Shown: piece by piece, positions 1 through 6,331 of the stretch
Numbering within the stretch: the first letter of the stretch is position 1
Layout: every line of letters starts with the position of its first letter
Assembly (NCBI GenBank): GCA_028693885.1
Contig: JAQUUM010000080.1
Span: forward strand, 1 to 6,352
Direction: 5' to 3'
Length of the DNA: 6,352 nt
Source: Bacilli bacterium
GTDB taxonomy: Bacteria > Bacillota_I > Bacilli_A > ML615J-28 > CAG-698
Translations under genes and position numbers: made by a program
Notes under the pieces: generated by a model
What the model was told of the DNA's origin: nothing
Databases searched by the model: none
The model's input: the letters and a program-made list of their open reading frames with translations, nothing else

Positions 1-780
1 TTTGAGGATAAAAATATTGTTCATGTGAATGGTAAGATTGATCCACTTAATGATCTTGAAGTGGTTAATTTGGAATTGATTTTTGCGGATCTTGAAGTTA
101 TTGAAAAGAGAACAGGGAAAATCGCTAAAAAAGCTCAATTAAAAGTAGATCAAGAAGCCATTGATGAGTATAATGTACTTATGAAAATTAAAGAATCATT
201 AGAAAAAGGTATTAGTGCAAGAGATATTGATTTAACTAAAGACGAGATATCTTTAGTTAAAGGTTACGAATTCTTATCGCTTAAACCAATGATATATGTT
301 TTAAATATTGCTGAAGATGAAATTAAAACAGGGAATAGCTATACTAAAGAGGTAATGGAATTTGCTAAGTCTACTAATACTAAATGTTTGACTATTAGTG
401 CTAAAATTGAAGATGAACTTGCAAAACTTGATGATGAAACCAAAAGTATTTTTATGGAAGAACTTGATTTAAAGGAAAGCGGATTAAACCGTTTAGCAAA
501 AGAAGCGTATGATTTGCTGGGATTGGCAACATATTTTACGGCTGGTGAAAACGAAGCCAAAGCTTGGACATTCAAAAAAGGAATGAAGGCGCCAGAATGT
601 GCTGGGATTATTCATACCGATTTTGAAAAAGGATTTATAAAAGCTGAGGTAACCTCATATAATGATTTTATAAAGTATGGAGGTTTAAAAGAAGCGCGTG
701 AAGCTGGAAAAATGCGACTTGAAGGTAAAGAGTATATTTTTCAAGATGGGGATATTGTGCTTTTTAGATTTAATGTATGA
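1..780 (+). CDS. ychF: Redox-regulated ATPase YchF (OLA1 family), C-terminal part, 5' end outside the window
   Basis: The gene is partial at its 5' end. The frame is open from base 1 (FEDKNIVHVNGKIDPLND...), and the 259 visible residues match the YchF family from about residue 105 of a usual 360-370. The P-loop, switch regions and true start therefore lie upstream; the GTG at 25 is an internal Val codon. Visible parts, in order, are the charged helical insertion (about 85-260), the G4 position NIAE at 304-315, SAK (G5-like) at 397-405, and the C-terminal TGS domain (about 535-777) with HTDFEKGF and the family ending DGDIVLFRFNV. An NxxE motif in place of NKxD is the known YchF signature linked to ATP rather than GTP preference. 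YchF is a cytoplasmic ribosome-associated P-loop ATPase implicated in translation and oxidative stress response. The TGA stop overlaps the cinA start by 4 bp. The identification is very secure. Confidence 0.96.
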   Translation, partial: FEDKNIVHVNGKIDPLNDLEVVNLELIFADLEVIEKRTGKIAKKAQLKVDQEAIDEYNVLMKIKESLEKGISARDIDLTKDEISLVKGYEFLSLKPMIYVLNIAEDEIKTGNSYTKEVMEFAKSTNTKCLTISAKIEDELAKLDDETKSIFMEELDLKESGLNRLAKEAYDLLGLATYFTAGENEAKAWTFKKGMKAPECAGIIHTDFEKGFIKAEVTSYNDFIKYGGLKEAREAGKMRLEGKEYIFQDGDIVLFRFNV

Positions 781-1976
781 AAGTAAGAATATTAAATATT
801 GGTGATGAAGTATTAAATGGTTATGTAATTAATACAAATGCTGCTTTTATCGCGAGTAAATTAAATGAACTTGGTTTTATAAATAATAAAATAACTGTTA
901 TTAAAGATGATTTTGAAGATATTAAAAATGAGGTAATTGATTTTTTGTCTAGTGATGAAGAAGTTTTATTTACAACAGGAGGATTAGGTCCTACTCATGA
1001 TGATATTACAAAAGAAGCAATAGCCAGTGCTTTAGATTTAGAATTAGTATATTATCAAGAAGCTGAAAATAATTTTAAAAAACAATTAGGCAAAAGTTTT
1101 CCAAAATGTAATTATAAACAAGCATATTTTCCAAAACAATCAAAATTACTTAATAATGAAAACGGAACTGCTGATGGAGCAATTATAGAAAAAGATAATA
1201 AATCAATAATTGTTTTAGTAGGGCCTCCATCTGAAATGATTCCAATGTTTGAAAAAGATGTGGTTTGTTATTTGAGTAATAAAAATAAAAGTTTTGATTT
1301 AATCAAAGACTTTATAATTATGGGAATATCAGAAGCTTTAGTAGAGGAAAAAATTCAATATTTAGAAAAAAAGTATAATTTAAGAATTGGTTTGTATGTA
1401 GATTGTGGTTATCTAAGAGTTCAAATTAGAGCAAATAATGAAACTTCTTTTACTAAGGCTATATTTGAGATTACTAGAAATTTAAAAGAAAACATTATTA
1501 GTAATGGTGAGAAAATAGAAACAGTGATAGTAAATAAGTTGAAATTACTAGGATATAAAATAAGTTTTGCTGAAAGTTGTACGGGTGGATTATTAGCATC
1601 TTCAATTATTAGTGTATCAGGTTCATCATCAATTTTTTCGGAAAGTCTTATTTGTTATAGTATTGATTCTAAAATAACAAGATTAAAAGTTGATCCTAAT
1701 ACGGTTGAAAAATATGGAGTAATAAGCACAGAAGTAGCACAAGAAATGGTTAAAGGGTTAGCTAATATTACTAATTCTCAAATTTGTATTAGTACAACTG
1801 GAATTGCTGGGCCAAATAACCCTTATTTAGATAAACCTATGGGGCTTGTTTGTTATAGTATAAAAATAAATGAAAATTTTTATAATGAAGAAAAAATTTT
1901 TAAAGGTGATAGAAATATAATTAGGCTTAAAGCAACTAGATGGATATTGTACCGATTATTTACATTGTTAAAATGA
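777..1976 (+). CDS. cinA: CinA family nicotinamide-nucleotide amidohydrolase, two-domain form
   Basis: At 399 aa this is a full-length two-domain CinA. Residues 1 to about 170 are the MoCF-like COG1058 domain, with GDEVLNG (9-15), TTGGLGPTHDDIT (66-78), GTADG (130-134) and GPPSEM (149-154). Residues about 175-250 match the KH-like linker. Residues about 251-399 are the PncC amidase domain, with AESCTGG (265-271), YSIDSK (294-299), TTGIAGP (340-346) and GDR (377-379). S267 and K299 sit where the family's proposed Ser/Lys catalytic pair lies. The family hydrolyses NMN to nicotinate mononucleotide in pyridine nucleotide salvage, and COG1058 domains have shown ADP-ribose pyrophosphatase activity. 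Three usually conserved positions differ: GTAPG reads GTADG, GPGGGT reads GPNNPY, and GGVVxYS reads ESLICYS. The ATG overlaps the ychF stop (ATGA) and has no close Shine-Dalgarno sequence, which suggests translational coupling. The historical name means competence/damage-inducible; no competence genes are adjacent here. Confidence 0.94.
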   Translation: MKVRILNIGDEVLNGYVINTNAAFIASKLNELGFINNKITVIKDDFEDIKNEVIDFLSSDEEVLFTTGGLGPTHDDITKEAIASALDLELVYYQEAENNFKKQLGKSFPKCNYKQAYFPKQSKLLNNENGTADGAIIEKDNKSIIVLVGPPSEMIPMFEKDVVCYLSNKNKSFDLIKDFIIMGISEALVEEKIQYLEKKYNLRIGLYVDCGYLRVQIRANNETSFTKAIFEITRNLKENIISNGEKIETVIVNKLKLLGYKISFAESCTGGLLASSIISVSGSSSIFSESLICYSIDSKITRLKVDPNTVEKYGVISTEVAQEMVKGLANITNSQICISTTGIAGPNNPYLDKPMGLVCYSIKINENFYNEEKIFKGDRNIIRLKATRWILYRLFTLLK

Positions 1977-1998
1977 AAAACGTTTTTGCTTTTTTTTT
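1976..1998 (+). terminator. Possible weak intrinsic terminator after cinA
   Basis: AAAAAC at 1976-1981 and GTTTTT at 1982-1987 form a perfect 12-bp palindrome touching the cinA stop, followed by GC and nine T residues (1990-1998). As a hairpin it has only about four A-U pairs around an ACGU loop, so the stem is poor, but the long T-run and its position before a new promoter fit a transcription end. Read-through into tex is plausible. Confidence 0.35.
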
Positions 1999-2002
1999 AA
2001 TG

Positions 2003-2031
2003 TTGCTAAAATGCTTTAAAAGTAGTATAAT
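2003..2031 (+). promoter_or_regulatory. Sigma-A-type promoter for tex
   Basis: TTGCTA (2003-2008, 4 of 6 matches to TTGACA) is separated by exactly 17 bases from TATAAT (2026-2031, 6 of 6). Transcription would start near 2038, giving a leader of about 20 nt that carries only the ribosome binding site, so there is little room for a leader-based switch. The site lies in the 81-bp gap between cinA and tex. Confidence 0.75.
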
Positions 2032-2046
2032 ATTAATAGTATTTTT

Positions 2047-2052
2047 AGGAGG
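2047..2052 (+). promoter_or_regulatory. Ribosome binding site of tex
   Basis: AGGAGG lies 5 nt upstream of the ATG at 2058. It is a near-perfect Shine-Dalgarno sequence and fixes the tex start; it is much stronger than anything upstream of cinA. Confidence 0.85.
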
Positions 2053-2057
2053 AACAA

Positions 2058-4274
2058 ATGACAGAAAATAACTATATCAATGATCAATTACTAGAAAAAA
2101 TCTCTAAAGAACAAAATGTTAAAATCAGTCAAATAAATTCAGTATTAAAATTGATTGAAGAAGGTGGAACGGTTCCATTTATTGCTCGTTACCGTAAAGA
2201 AGCAACTGGAAATTTAGATGAAGAACAAATTAGAGCAATTTATCAAGAATGGGATTATGGCCAAAAACTTGCAGAGAGAAAAGATGCAATTATGAGGCTA
2301 ATTGAAGAAAAGGGTAAGTTAACAGATGAAATTAAAGCAGCAATTATTGCATCTAATAAATTAGCTGAATTAGAGGACATTTATAGACCATACAAAGAAA
2401 AAAAGAAAACTAGAGCAACAGATGCTAAAAATAAAGGGCTTGAACCTTTAGCAGAATATATGTTAACCTTTCCGTTAGAAGGTGATGTTTTAGTTGAAGC
2501 TAATAAATATGTTACTGTTGATGTTGAAAATACAGACAAAGCACTTGTAGTGGCTACAGTTGAAGAAGCTATACAAGGTGCGCAAGATATTATTGCTGAA
2601 ATGATTTCAGATAATGCAAGGTATCGTAAGTGGATAAGAGGGTTGTTTGAAAGAGAAGGTATTCTAGCATCGAGTGTTAAAGATGAAAAACTTGATGAAA
2701 AAAAGACTTTTGAAATGTATTATAATTACTCTGAACCAATAGATCAAATAAAATTGCATAGAGTTCTTGCAATCAATAGAGGCGAATCTGAAAAAATTCT
2801 TAAAGTTTCAATTGAAGTAGATCAAGATAGAATTTTTAGATATTTGAAGCGTCAGTTTGTCAAAAATGAAGATTCAATAGCAACTCCTTATATAGTATCT
2901 GCAATTGAAGATGCTTATAAGAGATTAATTAAAACATCTATCGAAAGAGAAGTAAGAGCTGATTTAAAAGAAAAAGCTGAAGATCAAGCAATAAAGGTTT
3001 TTGGTGCTAATTTAAAAAGTTACTTGTTAACTCCTCCTATGAAAGGGAAAGTAGTATTAGGTGTTGACCCTGCTTATAGAACAGGCTGTAAATTAGCTGT
3101 AGTTGATGAGACAGGTAAGGTTTTAGAAAAAGGCAAGATTTATCCAAATCAAAAAACAAAAGGTACTGAAGTTACTTCAGAAGAAGCTGAAAACTCTGAA
3201 AGAGAAGTTATTAGATTAATAAACAAATATAATATAGAAGTTATTGCTATAGGCAATGGTACTGCTAGTCGTGAAACTGAAAGTTTTATTGCGGACATAA
3301 TGAAAAAAATTGAAAGAAAAGTAAATTATATAATCGTTAATGAGGCAGGTGCTTCTATTTATTCTGCAAGTGATATTGCTCGTGAAGAATTTCCTGATTA
3401 CAGTGTTGAAGAAAGATCAGCTGTTTCAATTGCTAGAAGACTTCAAGATCCGCTTAGTGAACTTGTTAAAATTGATCCAAAATCTATTGGTGTAGGACAA
3501 TACCAATATGATGTTTCTCAATCAAAATTAAGTGATTCTTTAGATTTTGTTGTTTCAACTGCTGTTAATAGCGTTGGTGTTAATATTAATACAGCTTCTG
3601 TATCACTACTTGAAAGAGTAGCGGGCTTAAATTCTAAAACTGCTAAATTAATAGTAAATTATAGAGATGAAGCAGGAGCATTTAAAAATAGACAAGGTAT
3701 TAATATTAAAGGTATAGGTGTTAAAACTTTAGAGCAAGCACTAGCTTTTTTAAGAATAACTGATGGTGATGAAAAACTAGATATGACTGCAATCCATCCT
3801 GAAAGTTATAAAATTGCTGAAGAAATTTTAAAGAAATTAGGTTTTAGTAAAAATGATTTAGGGACTCAACAACTTACTACTGCTATTAAAAATGCAAATC
3901 GCAAAGAATTAATTAAAGGTATTGAAGTTGGTGAATATACTTTTAATGATATTTTAGATGATTTAATGGCACCACTTAGAGATCCTAGAGATACTTTGGA
4001 AAAACCTATGCTAAGAAGTGATGTTTTAAAATTAGAAGACTTGAAACCAGGAATGGAACTACAAGGTGTAGTTAGAAATATCGTAGATTTTGGCGCTTTT
4101 ATTGATTGTGGAGTTAAAGAAGATGGTTTGGTACACATTTCAAAAATATGTAAAGGTTTTATAAAACACCCATTAGATAAATTATCAATAGGACAAATTG
4201 TTAAAGTTTGGGTAGTATCAGTCAATACTATGAAAGGGCATTTAGAACTAAGTATGCTTGGTAAAAACGAATAG
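2058..4274 (+). CDS. tex: Tex (YhgF/Spt6-like) RNA-binding transcription accessory protein
   Basis: At 738 aa this is a complete Tex, within the usual 720-780 range. Residues 1 to about 200 are the helical Tex_N region, including GGTVPFIARYRKEATGNLDE (36-55) and DIYRPYKEKKKTRA (107-120). The YqgF/RuvC-like domain runs about 331-455, with LGVDPAYRTGCK (334-345), IGNGTASRETE (398-408) and NEAGASIYSAS (428-438). RRLQDPLSELVKIDPKSIG (460-478) follows, then helix-hairpin-helix units (about 510-567), a further helical part with HPESY (580-584), and a C-terminal S1 domain (about 662-733) with VDFGAFIDCGVKEDGLVHIS. Tex is a cytoplasmic nucleic-acid-binding protein related to eukaryotic Spt6 and thought to act in transcription; its YqgF domain is generally considered non-nucleolytic. 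Residue 484 is Tyr in GQYQYDV where most homologues have His. The gene has its own promoter and terminator, so it is probably monocistronic. Confidence 0.97.
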   Translation: MTENNYINDQLLEKISKEQNVKISQINSVLKLIEEGGTVPFIARYRKEATGNLDEEQIRAIYQEWDYGQKLAERKDAIMRLIEEKGKLTDEIKAAIIASNKLAELEDIYRPYKEKKKTRATDAKNKGLEPLAEYMLTFPLEGDVLVEANKYVTVDVENTDKALVVATVEEAIQGAQDIIAEMISDNARYRKWIRGLFEREGILASSVKDEKLDEKKTFEMYYNYSEPIDQIKLHRVLAINRGESEKILKVSIEVDQDRIFRYLKRQFVKNEDSIATPYIVSAIEDAYKRLIKTSIEREVRADLKEKAEDQAIKVFGANLKSYLLTPPMKGKVVLGVDPAYRTGCKLAVVDETGKVLEKGKIYPNQKTKGTEVTSEEAENSEREVIRLINKYNIEVIAIGNGTASRETESFIADIMKKIERKVNYIIVNEAGASIYSASDIAREEFPDYSVEERSAVSIARRLQDPLSELVKIDPKSIGVGQYQYDVSQSKLSDSLDFVVSTAVNSVGVNINTASVSLLERVAGLNSKTAKLIVNYRDEAGAFKNRQGINIKGIGVKTLEQALAFLRITDGDEKLDMTAIHPESYKIAEEILKKLGFSKNDLGTQQLTTAIKNANRKELIKGIEVGEYTFNDILDDLMAPLRDPRDTLEKPMLRSDVLKLEDLKPGMELQGVVRNIVDFGAFIDCGVKEDGLVHISKICKGFIKHPLDKLSIGQIVKVWVVSVNTMKGHLELSMLGKNE

Positions 4275-4284
4275 TAAGCATTTT

Positions 4285-4316
4285 AAAACTCTAGATACAA
4301 TTGTACTAGAGTTTTT
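4285..4316 (+). terminator. Strong intrinsic terminator after tex
   Basis: AAAACTCTAG (4285-4294) pairs perfectly with CTAGAGTTTT (4306-4315), a 10-bp stem. Inside it, after one bulged A (4295), TAC (4296-4298) pairs with GTA (4303-4305) around an AATT loop. The T-run (4312-4316) is shared with the lower stem. The stem begins 10 bases after the tex stop and ends before the next promoter. Confidence 0.88.
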
Positions 4317-4337
4317 ATATGCAAACATTTATTAATG

Positions 4338-4346
4338 TGGTACAAT
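4338..4346 (+). promoter_or_regulatory. Extended -10 promoter for the 240-aa protein / lipid kinase / cupin operon
   Basis: TGG followed by TACAAT (4341-4346, 5 of 6 matches to TATAAT) forms an extended -10 element (TGnTATAAT type), preceded by another TG. No good -35 box lies 16-18 bases upstream; the best, TATGCA at 4318-4323, matches 3 of 6, which is typical when an extended -10 is used. Transcription would begin near 4353, downstream of the ATG at 4319, so that ATG cannot be the start on this transcript. The leader is about 17 nt. Confidence 0.6.
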
Positions 4347-4355
4347 ATTCTTTAG

Positions 4356-4362
4356 AAAGGGG
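4356..4362 (+). promoter_or_regulatory. Ribosome binding site deciding the start at 4370
   Basis: AAAGGGG lies 7 nt upstream of the ATG at 4370. The in-frame ATG at 4319 sits just after the terminator hairpin and has no Shine-Dalgarno sequence, so the downstream start is preferred. Confidence 0.75.
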
Positions 4363-4369
4363 TATATTT

Positions 4370-5092
4370 ATGAGTCGACAAGAAGTAATTTCTAAGATAA
4401 TTGAAGCTATGCAGAAAGAAGAAATAGTAGAAGCCTGTTATACAAAAGAAAGCCAATCTGATAAAATCATTATGTATGTCGTTATTAACCAAAAAGAACT
4501 AAATCAATATTTAGAAAAAAGAAATCAATACTTAGAATCATATGATTATATTCTCTTTCAAAAAGACTTTGGTGATAATAAAACGATTTGTATATTTGAT
4601 GATGGAGTTTGTATAGAACTAAAGCATATGTTTTTAGACCAAGTAAAAAGTTTAAAAAATTGTGTAACATTATTTGATAGATATGATCAATTTTCACTTT
4701 CAGCAAAGGAAGAATTAAACAAAAATCAATTGTTAGCAGAAAAAGTTGATTTATTTAGTTATAAAATTTATGAAATCGTTAGGGCTTATAAAACTAAAAA
4801 TGTTATTTTATTTAATTTAAAAAAAATTGAAGCTTTAGGATTGTTAGCTGATTATTATGTTATTAAAAAAGATGACAATGCATTATTAAGTGAGAATAGT
4901 TATATAAACTTAGATAAAGAGAGTAAACTTGAAATTGATAAACTGGTTAAGACAAGTGAAATTATTAAAGAATTAAATTATTTTTTGATTAAGTTTGAAA
5001 AGGAATTAATGCAGTTACCAATTTCTATTTTTTCACTTATAAATATGGATTTTTTCAAACATGTAAAAAAAGACTTAATTGATTTATTATAG
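4370..5092 (+). CDS. Uncharacterised 240-aa protein, possibly a degenerate nucleotidyltransferase-like fold
   Basis: I do not recognise this protein with confidence. The start at 4370 is chosen from the ribosome binding site and extended -10 promoter; an in-frame ATG at 4319 would add 17 residues but lies upstream of the predicted transcript start. The 240-aa product is soluble, with no signal peptide or membrane segment, and is rich in Lys, Leu, Ile, Asp and Glu. Residues 1-22 look helical. Residues 23-105 look alpha/beta (SQSDKIIMYVVIN at 28-40, KTICIFDDGVCIELKHMF at 71-88, CVTLFDRYD at 98-106). Residues about 110-240 are mostly helical. This order, with an 'internal strand, dG-x-x-(D/E)-hydrophobic, L-D-(K/R)' rhythm, resembles aminoglycoside adenylyltransferase-like proteins. 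The GS...DxD catalytic motif is missing, so if the fold is right the protein is probably inactive or a binding protein. It leads an operon with the lipid kinase, 8 bases downstream. Confidence 0.9.
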   Translation: MSRQEVISKIIEAMQKEEIVEACYTKESQSDKIIMYVVINQKELNQYLEKRNQYLESYDYILFQKDFGDNKTICIFDDGVCIELKHMFLDQVKSLKNCVTLFDRYDQFSLSAKEELNKNQLLAEKVDLFSYKIYEIVRAYKTKNVILFNLKKIEALGLLADYYVIKKDDNALLSENSYINLDKESKLEIDKLVKTSEIIKELNYFLIKFEKELMQLPISIFSLINMDFFKHVKKDLIDLL

Positions 5093-5096
5093 GAGA
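5091..5096 (+). promoter_or_regulatory. Ribosome binding site of the lipid kinase gene
   Basis: AGGAGA overlaps the last two bases of the upstream TAG stop (5090-5092) and ends 4 nt before the ATG at 5101. The overlap supports one mRNA with coupled translation of the two genes. Confidence 0.8.
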
Positions 5097-5100
5097 TTAT

Positions 5101-6006
5101 ATGCAAAATATTTTTATTATTAATCCAACAGCTGGAAAGAAGAATATATCTTTAGAATTGAGCAAAAAAATATTAGAGATAGATAAGAATGCTATAATAC
5201 ATATAACTTCGGCTAAACTAGATGCGACTAATTATGTTGAAAACTTTTGTTCAAAAAACAAAGAAGAAAAATTAAGAATTTTTGCATGTGGTGGAGATGG
5301 TACTTTAAATGAAGTAATTAATGGAGCTTTAAATTTTGAGAATGTAGCAGTAGGTTGTTTTCCAAGCGGATCTGGGAATGATTTTTTAAAAATATATAAA
5401 GATTATGACTTTACAAATATCAAAAATCAAATTAATGGAAAAGAAGTGATAATTGATTTGATTTCATATAATAAAAGCTATGGTGTTAATGTATGTAATA
5501 TAGGGTTTGATGCAGATGTTGCCTTTAATATGATGAAATTTAAAAAGAAGCCTTTTATAAGTGGGTCTATGGCATATAATGCAGCTGTTTTGTATAGTTT
5601 ACTTAAAAAAACTAAACATAAGGTAAAAATTTATATTGATGATAGTGAATTTTTTGATGATGAAATGCTTCTTTGTGCTGTTTCTAATGGAATTTGTTAT
5701 GGGGGAGGATATTACTGCACGCCTTCCGCAAAACCCGATGATGGAATCTTAGATATTTGTTTAGTAAAAAAAGTTTCTAGGTTTACTCTACTTAAATTAA
5801 TTAAAAAGTATAAATTAGGTTTACATATAAGTGATCCTAGATTTAAAAACATGATCTATTATGTTAAGGCTCGAAAAATTAAATTTGTTTGTGCCGATGA
5901 GACTAGTTTTTCAGTAGATGGTGAGGTTTTTCAAACCAAAGAATTAGAACTATGTGTTGTTCCTAAAAAAATTAGGTTTATTTTACCGGAGGAAAATTAT
6001 GCTTGA
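5101..6006 (+). CDS. Diacylglycerol kinase family lipid kinase (YegS/DgkB/BmrU type)
   Basis: The 301-aa length is normal for the family (about 290-315). The N-terminal catalytic domain (about 1-125) shows INPTAGK (7-13), the nucleotide-binding GGDGTLNE (64-71) and PSGSGNDF (88-95). The C-terminal beta-sandwich domain contributes NIGFDADV (133-140), NGICYGGGYYCTPSAKPDDG (196-215), GILD (215-218) and SVDGE (271-275), which hold the usual metal-binding and catalytic acidic residues. All key motifs look intact, so an active enzyme is likely. The family phosphorylates diacylglycerol or related lipids with ATP at the cytoplasmic face of the membrane; DgkB recycles diacylglycerol released during lipoteichoic acid synthesis. 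Paralogues such as YtlR and BmrU share these motifs, so the exact substrate and gene symbol are left open. It lies 8 bases after the 240-aa gene and overlaps the cupin gene by 8 bases, consistent with one operon. Confidence 0.94.
   Translation: MQNIFIINPTAGKKNISLELSKKILEIDKNAIIHITSAKLDATNYVENFCSKNKEEKLRIFACGGDGTLNEVINGALNFENVAVGCFPSGSGNDFLKIYKDYDFTNIKNQINGKEVIIDLISYNKSYGVNVCNIGFDADVAFNMMKFKKKPFISGSMAYNAAVLYSLLKKTKHKVKIYIDDSEFFDDEMLLCAVSNGICYGGGYYCTPSAKPDDGILDICLVKKVSRFTLLKLIKKYKLGLHISDPRFKNMIYYVKARKIKFVCADETSFSVDGEVFQTKELELCVVPKKIRFILPEENYA
5988..5993 (+). promoter_or_regulatory. Ribosome binding site of the cupin gene, inside the lipid kinase gene
   Basis: GGAGGA lies 5 nt upstream of the ATG at 5999, within the last codons of the lipid kinase gene. 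It picks this start over an in-frame ATG at 5954, which would add 15 residues, lies deeper in the kinase gene and has no Shine-Dalgarno sequence. Confidence 0.82.
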
Positions 6007-6331
6007 AAAATTTGATGATTATGAAATAATTGAATCGATGCGTGGTGGTGTTGGAAAGGTTAAGATAGAGCGAGCAAAAAATATTTTAAAGAATATTAAA
6101 ACTTATGCAAGATTAACTTTATTCCCAGGGAGTTCGATTGGGTTTCATAAACACGAATGTGATGAAGAAATAATATATGTTTTAAGCGGTAAAGGTGAAT
6201 TAGTAACTTCTGAAAAAAATTTACCTATTTATCAAGGGTTAATTAATACTTGCTTTGAAAATGAATTTCACAGTATTCGTAATAATTCTACTGACAATCT
6301 TGTTTTATTAGCAGTTATTACTAAATGCTAG
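5999..6331 (+). CDS. Small single-domain cupin protein
   Basis: The 110-aa product is one cupin beta-barrel with a short N-terminal extension. Motif 1, G(X)5HXH(X)4E(X)6G, is exact: G44, H50, H52, E57 and G64 (PGSSIGFHKHECDEEIIYVL at 43-62). Motif 2 follows the usual spacing from G80 to H91 and N95, but Phe86 and Asn88 replace the usual Pro and Gly. The four classic metal ligands (H50, H52, E57, H91) are therefore all present, and a divalent metal site is expected. No substrate can be named: this fold covers isomerases, dioxygenases, and sugar- or ligand-binding proteins. There is no signal peptide, so it should be cytoplasmic. The start overlaps the lipid kinase stop by 8 bp, so the two are co-transcribed and probably translationally coupled. 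No terminator is visible before the window ends. Confidence 0.9.
   Translation: MLEKFDDYEIIESMRGGVGKVKIERAKNILKNIKTYARLTLFPGSSIGFHKHECDEEIIYVLSGKGELVTSEKNLPIYQGLINTCFENEFHSIRNNSTDNLVLLAVITKC

Noticed and set aside
25..27. GTG as a start for a 251-aa protein
   Set aside because: The frame is open upstream to base 1, and the residues encoded there (FEDKNIVH) match internal YchF sequence. The start lies outside the window.
339..575. Open frame on the minus strand inside ychF
   Set aside because: Its Ser-rich, low-complexity translation is a shadow of ychF codons, and there is no ribosome binding site or promoter.
1977..2057. Possible riboswitch or regulatory leader before tex
   Set aside because: The predicted transcript start leaves a leader of only about 20 nt, and no conserved structured element is seen.
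3866..4225. 119-codon open frame on the minus strand inside the 3' end of tex
   Set aside because: It lies wholly antisense to the conserved S1 region of tex and its translation resembles no known protein.
4319..4369. Upstream in-frame ATG extending the 240-aa protein by 17 residues
   Set aside because: It has no Shine-Dalgarno sequence, abuts the terminator stem, and overlaps the predicted promoter.
4485..4706. Open frame on the minus strand inside the 240-aa gene
   Set aside because: It is short, Leu/Tyr/Phe/His-rich as expected from AT-rich antisense, and has no start signals.
5954..5998. Upstream in-frame ATG extending the cupin by 15 residues
   Set aside because: It lies inside the lipid kinase gene without a ribosome binding site, while GGAGGA is correctly spaced before 5999.
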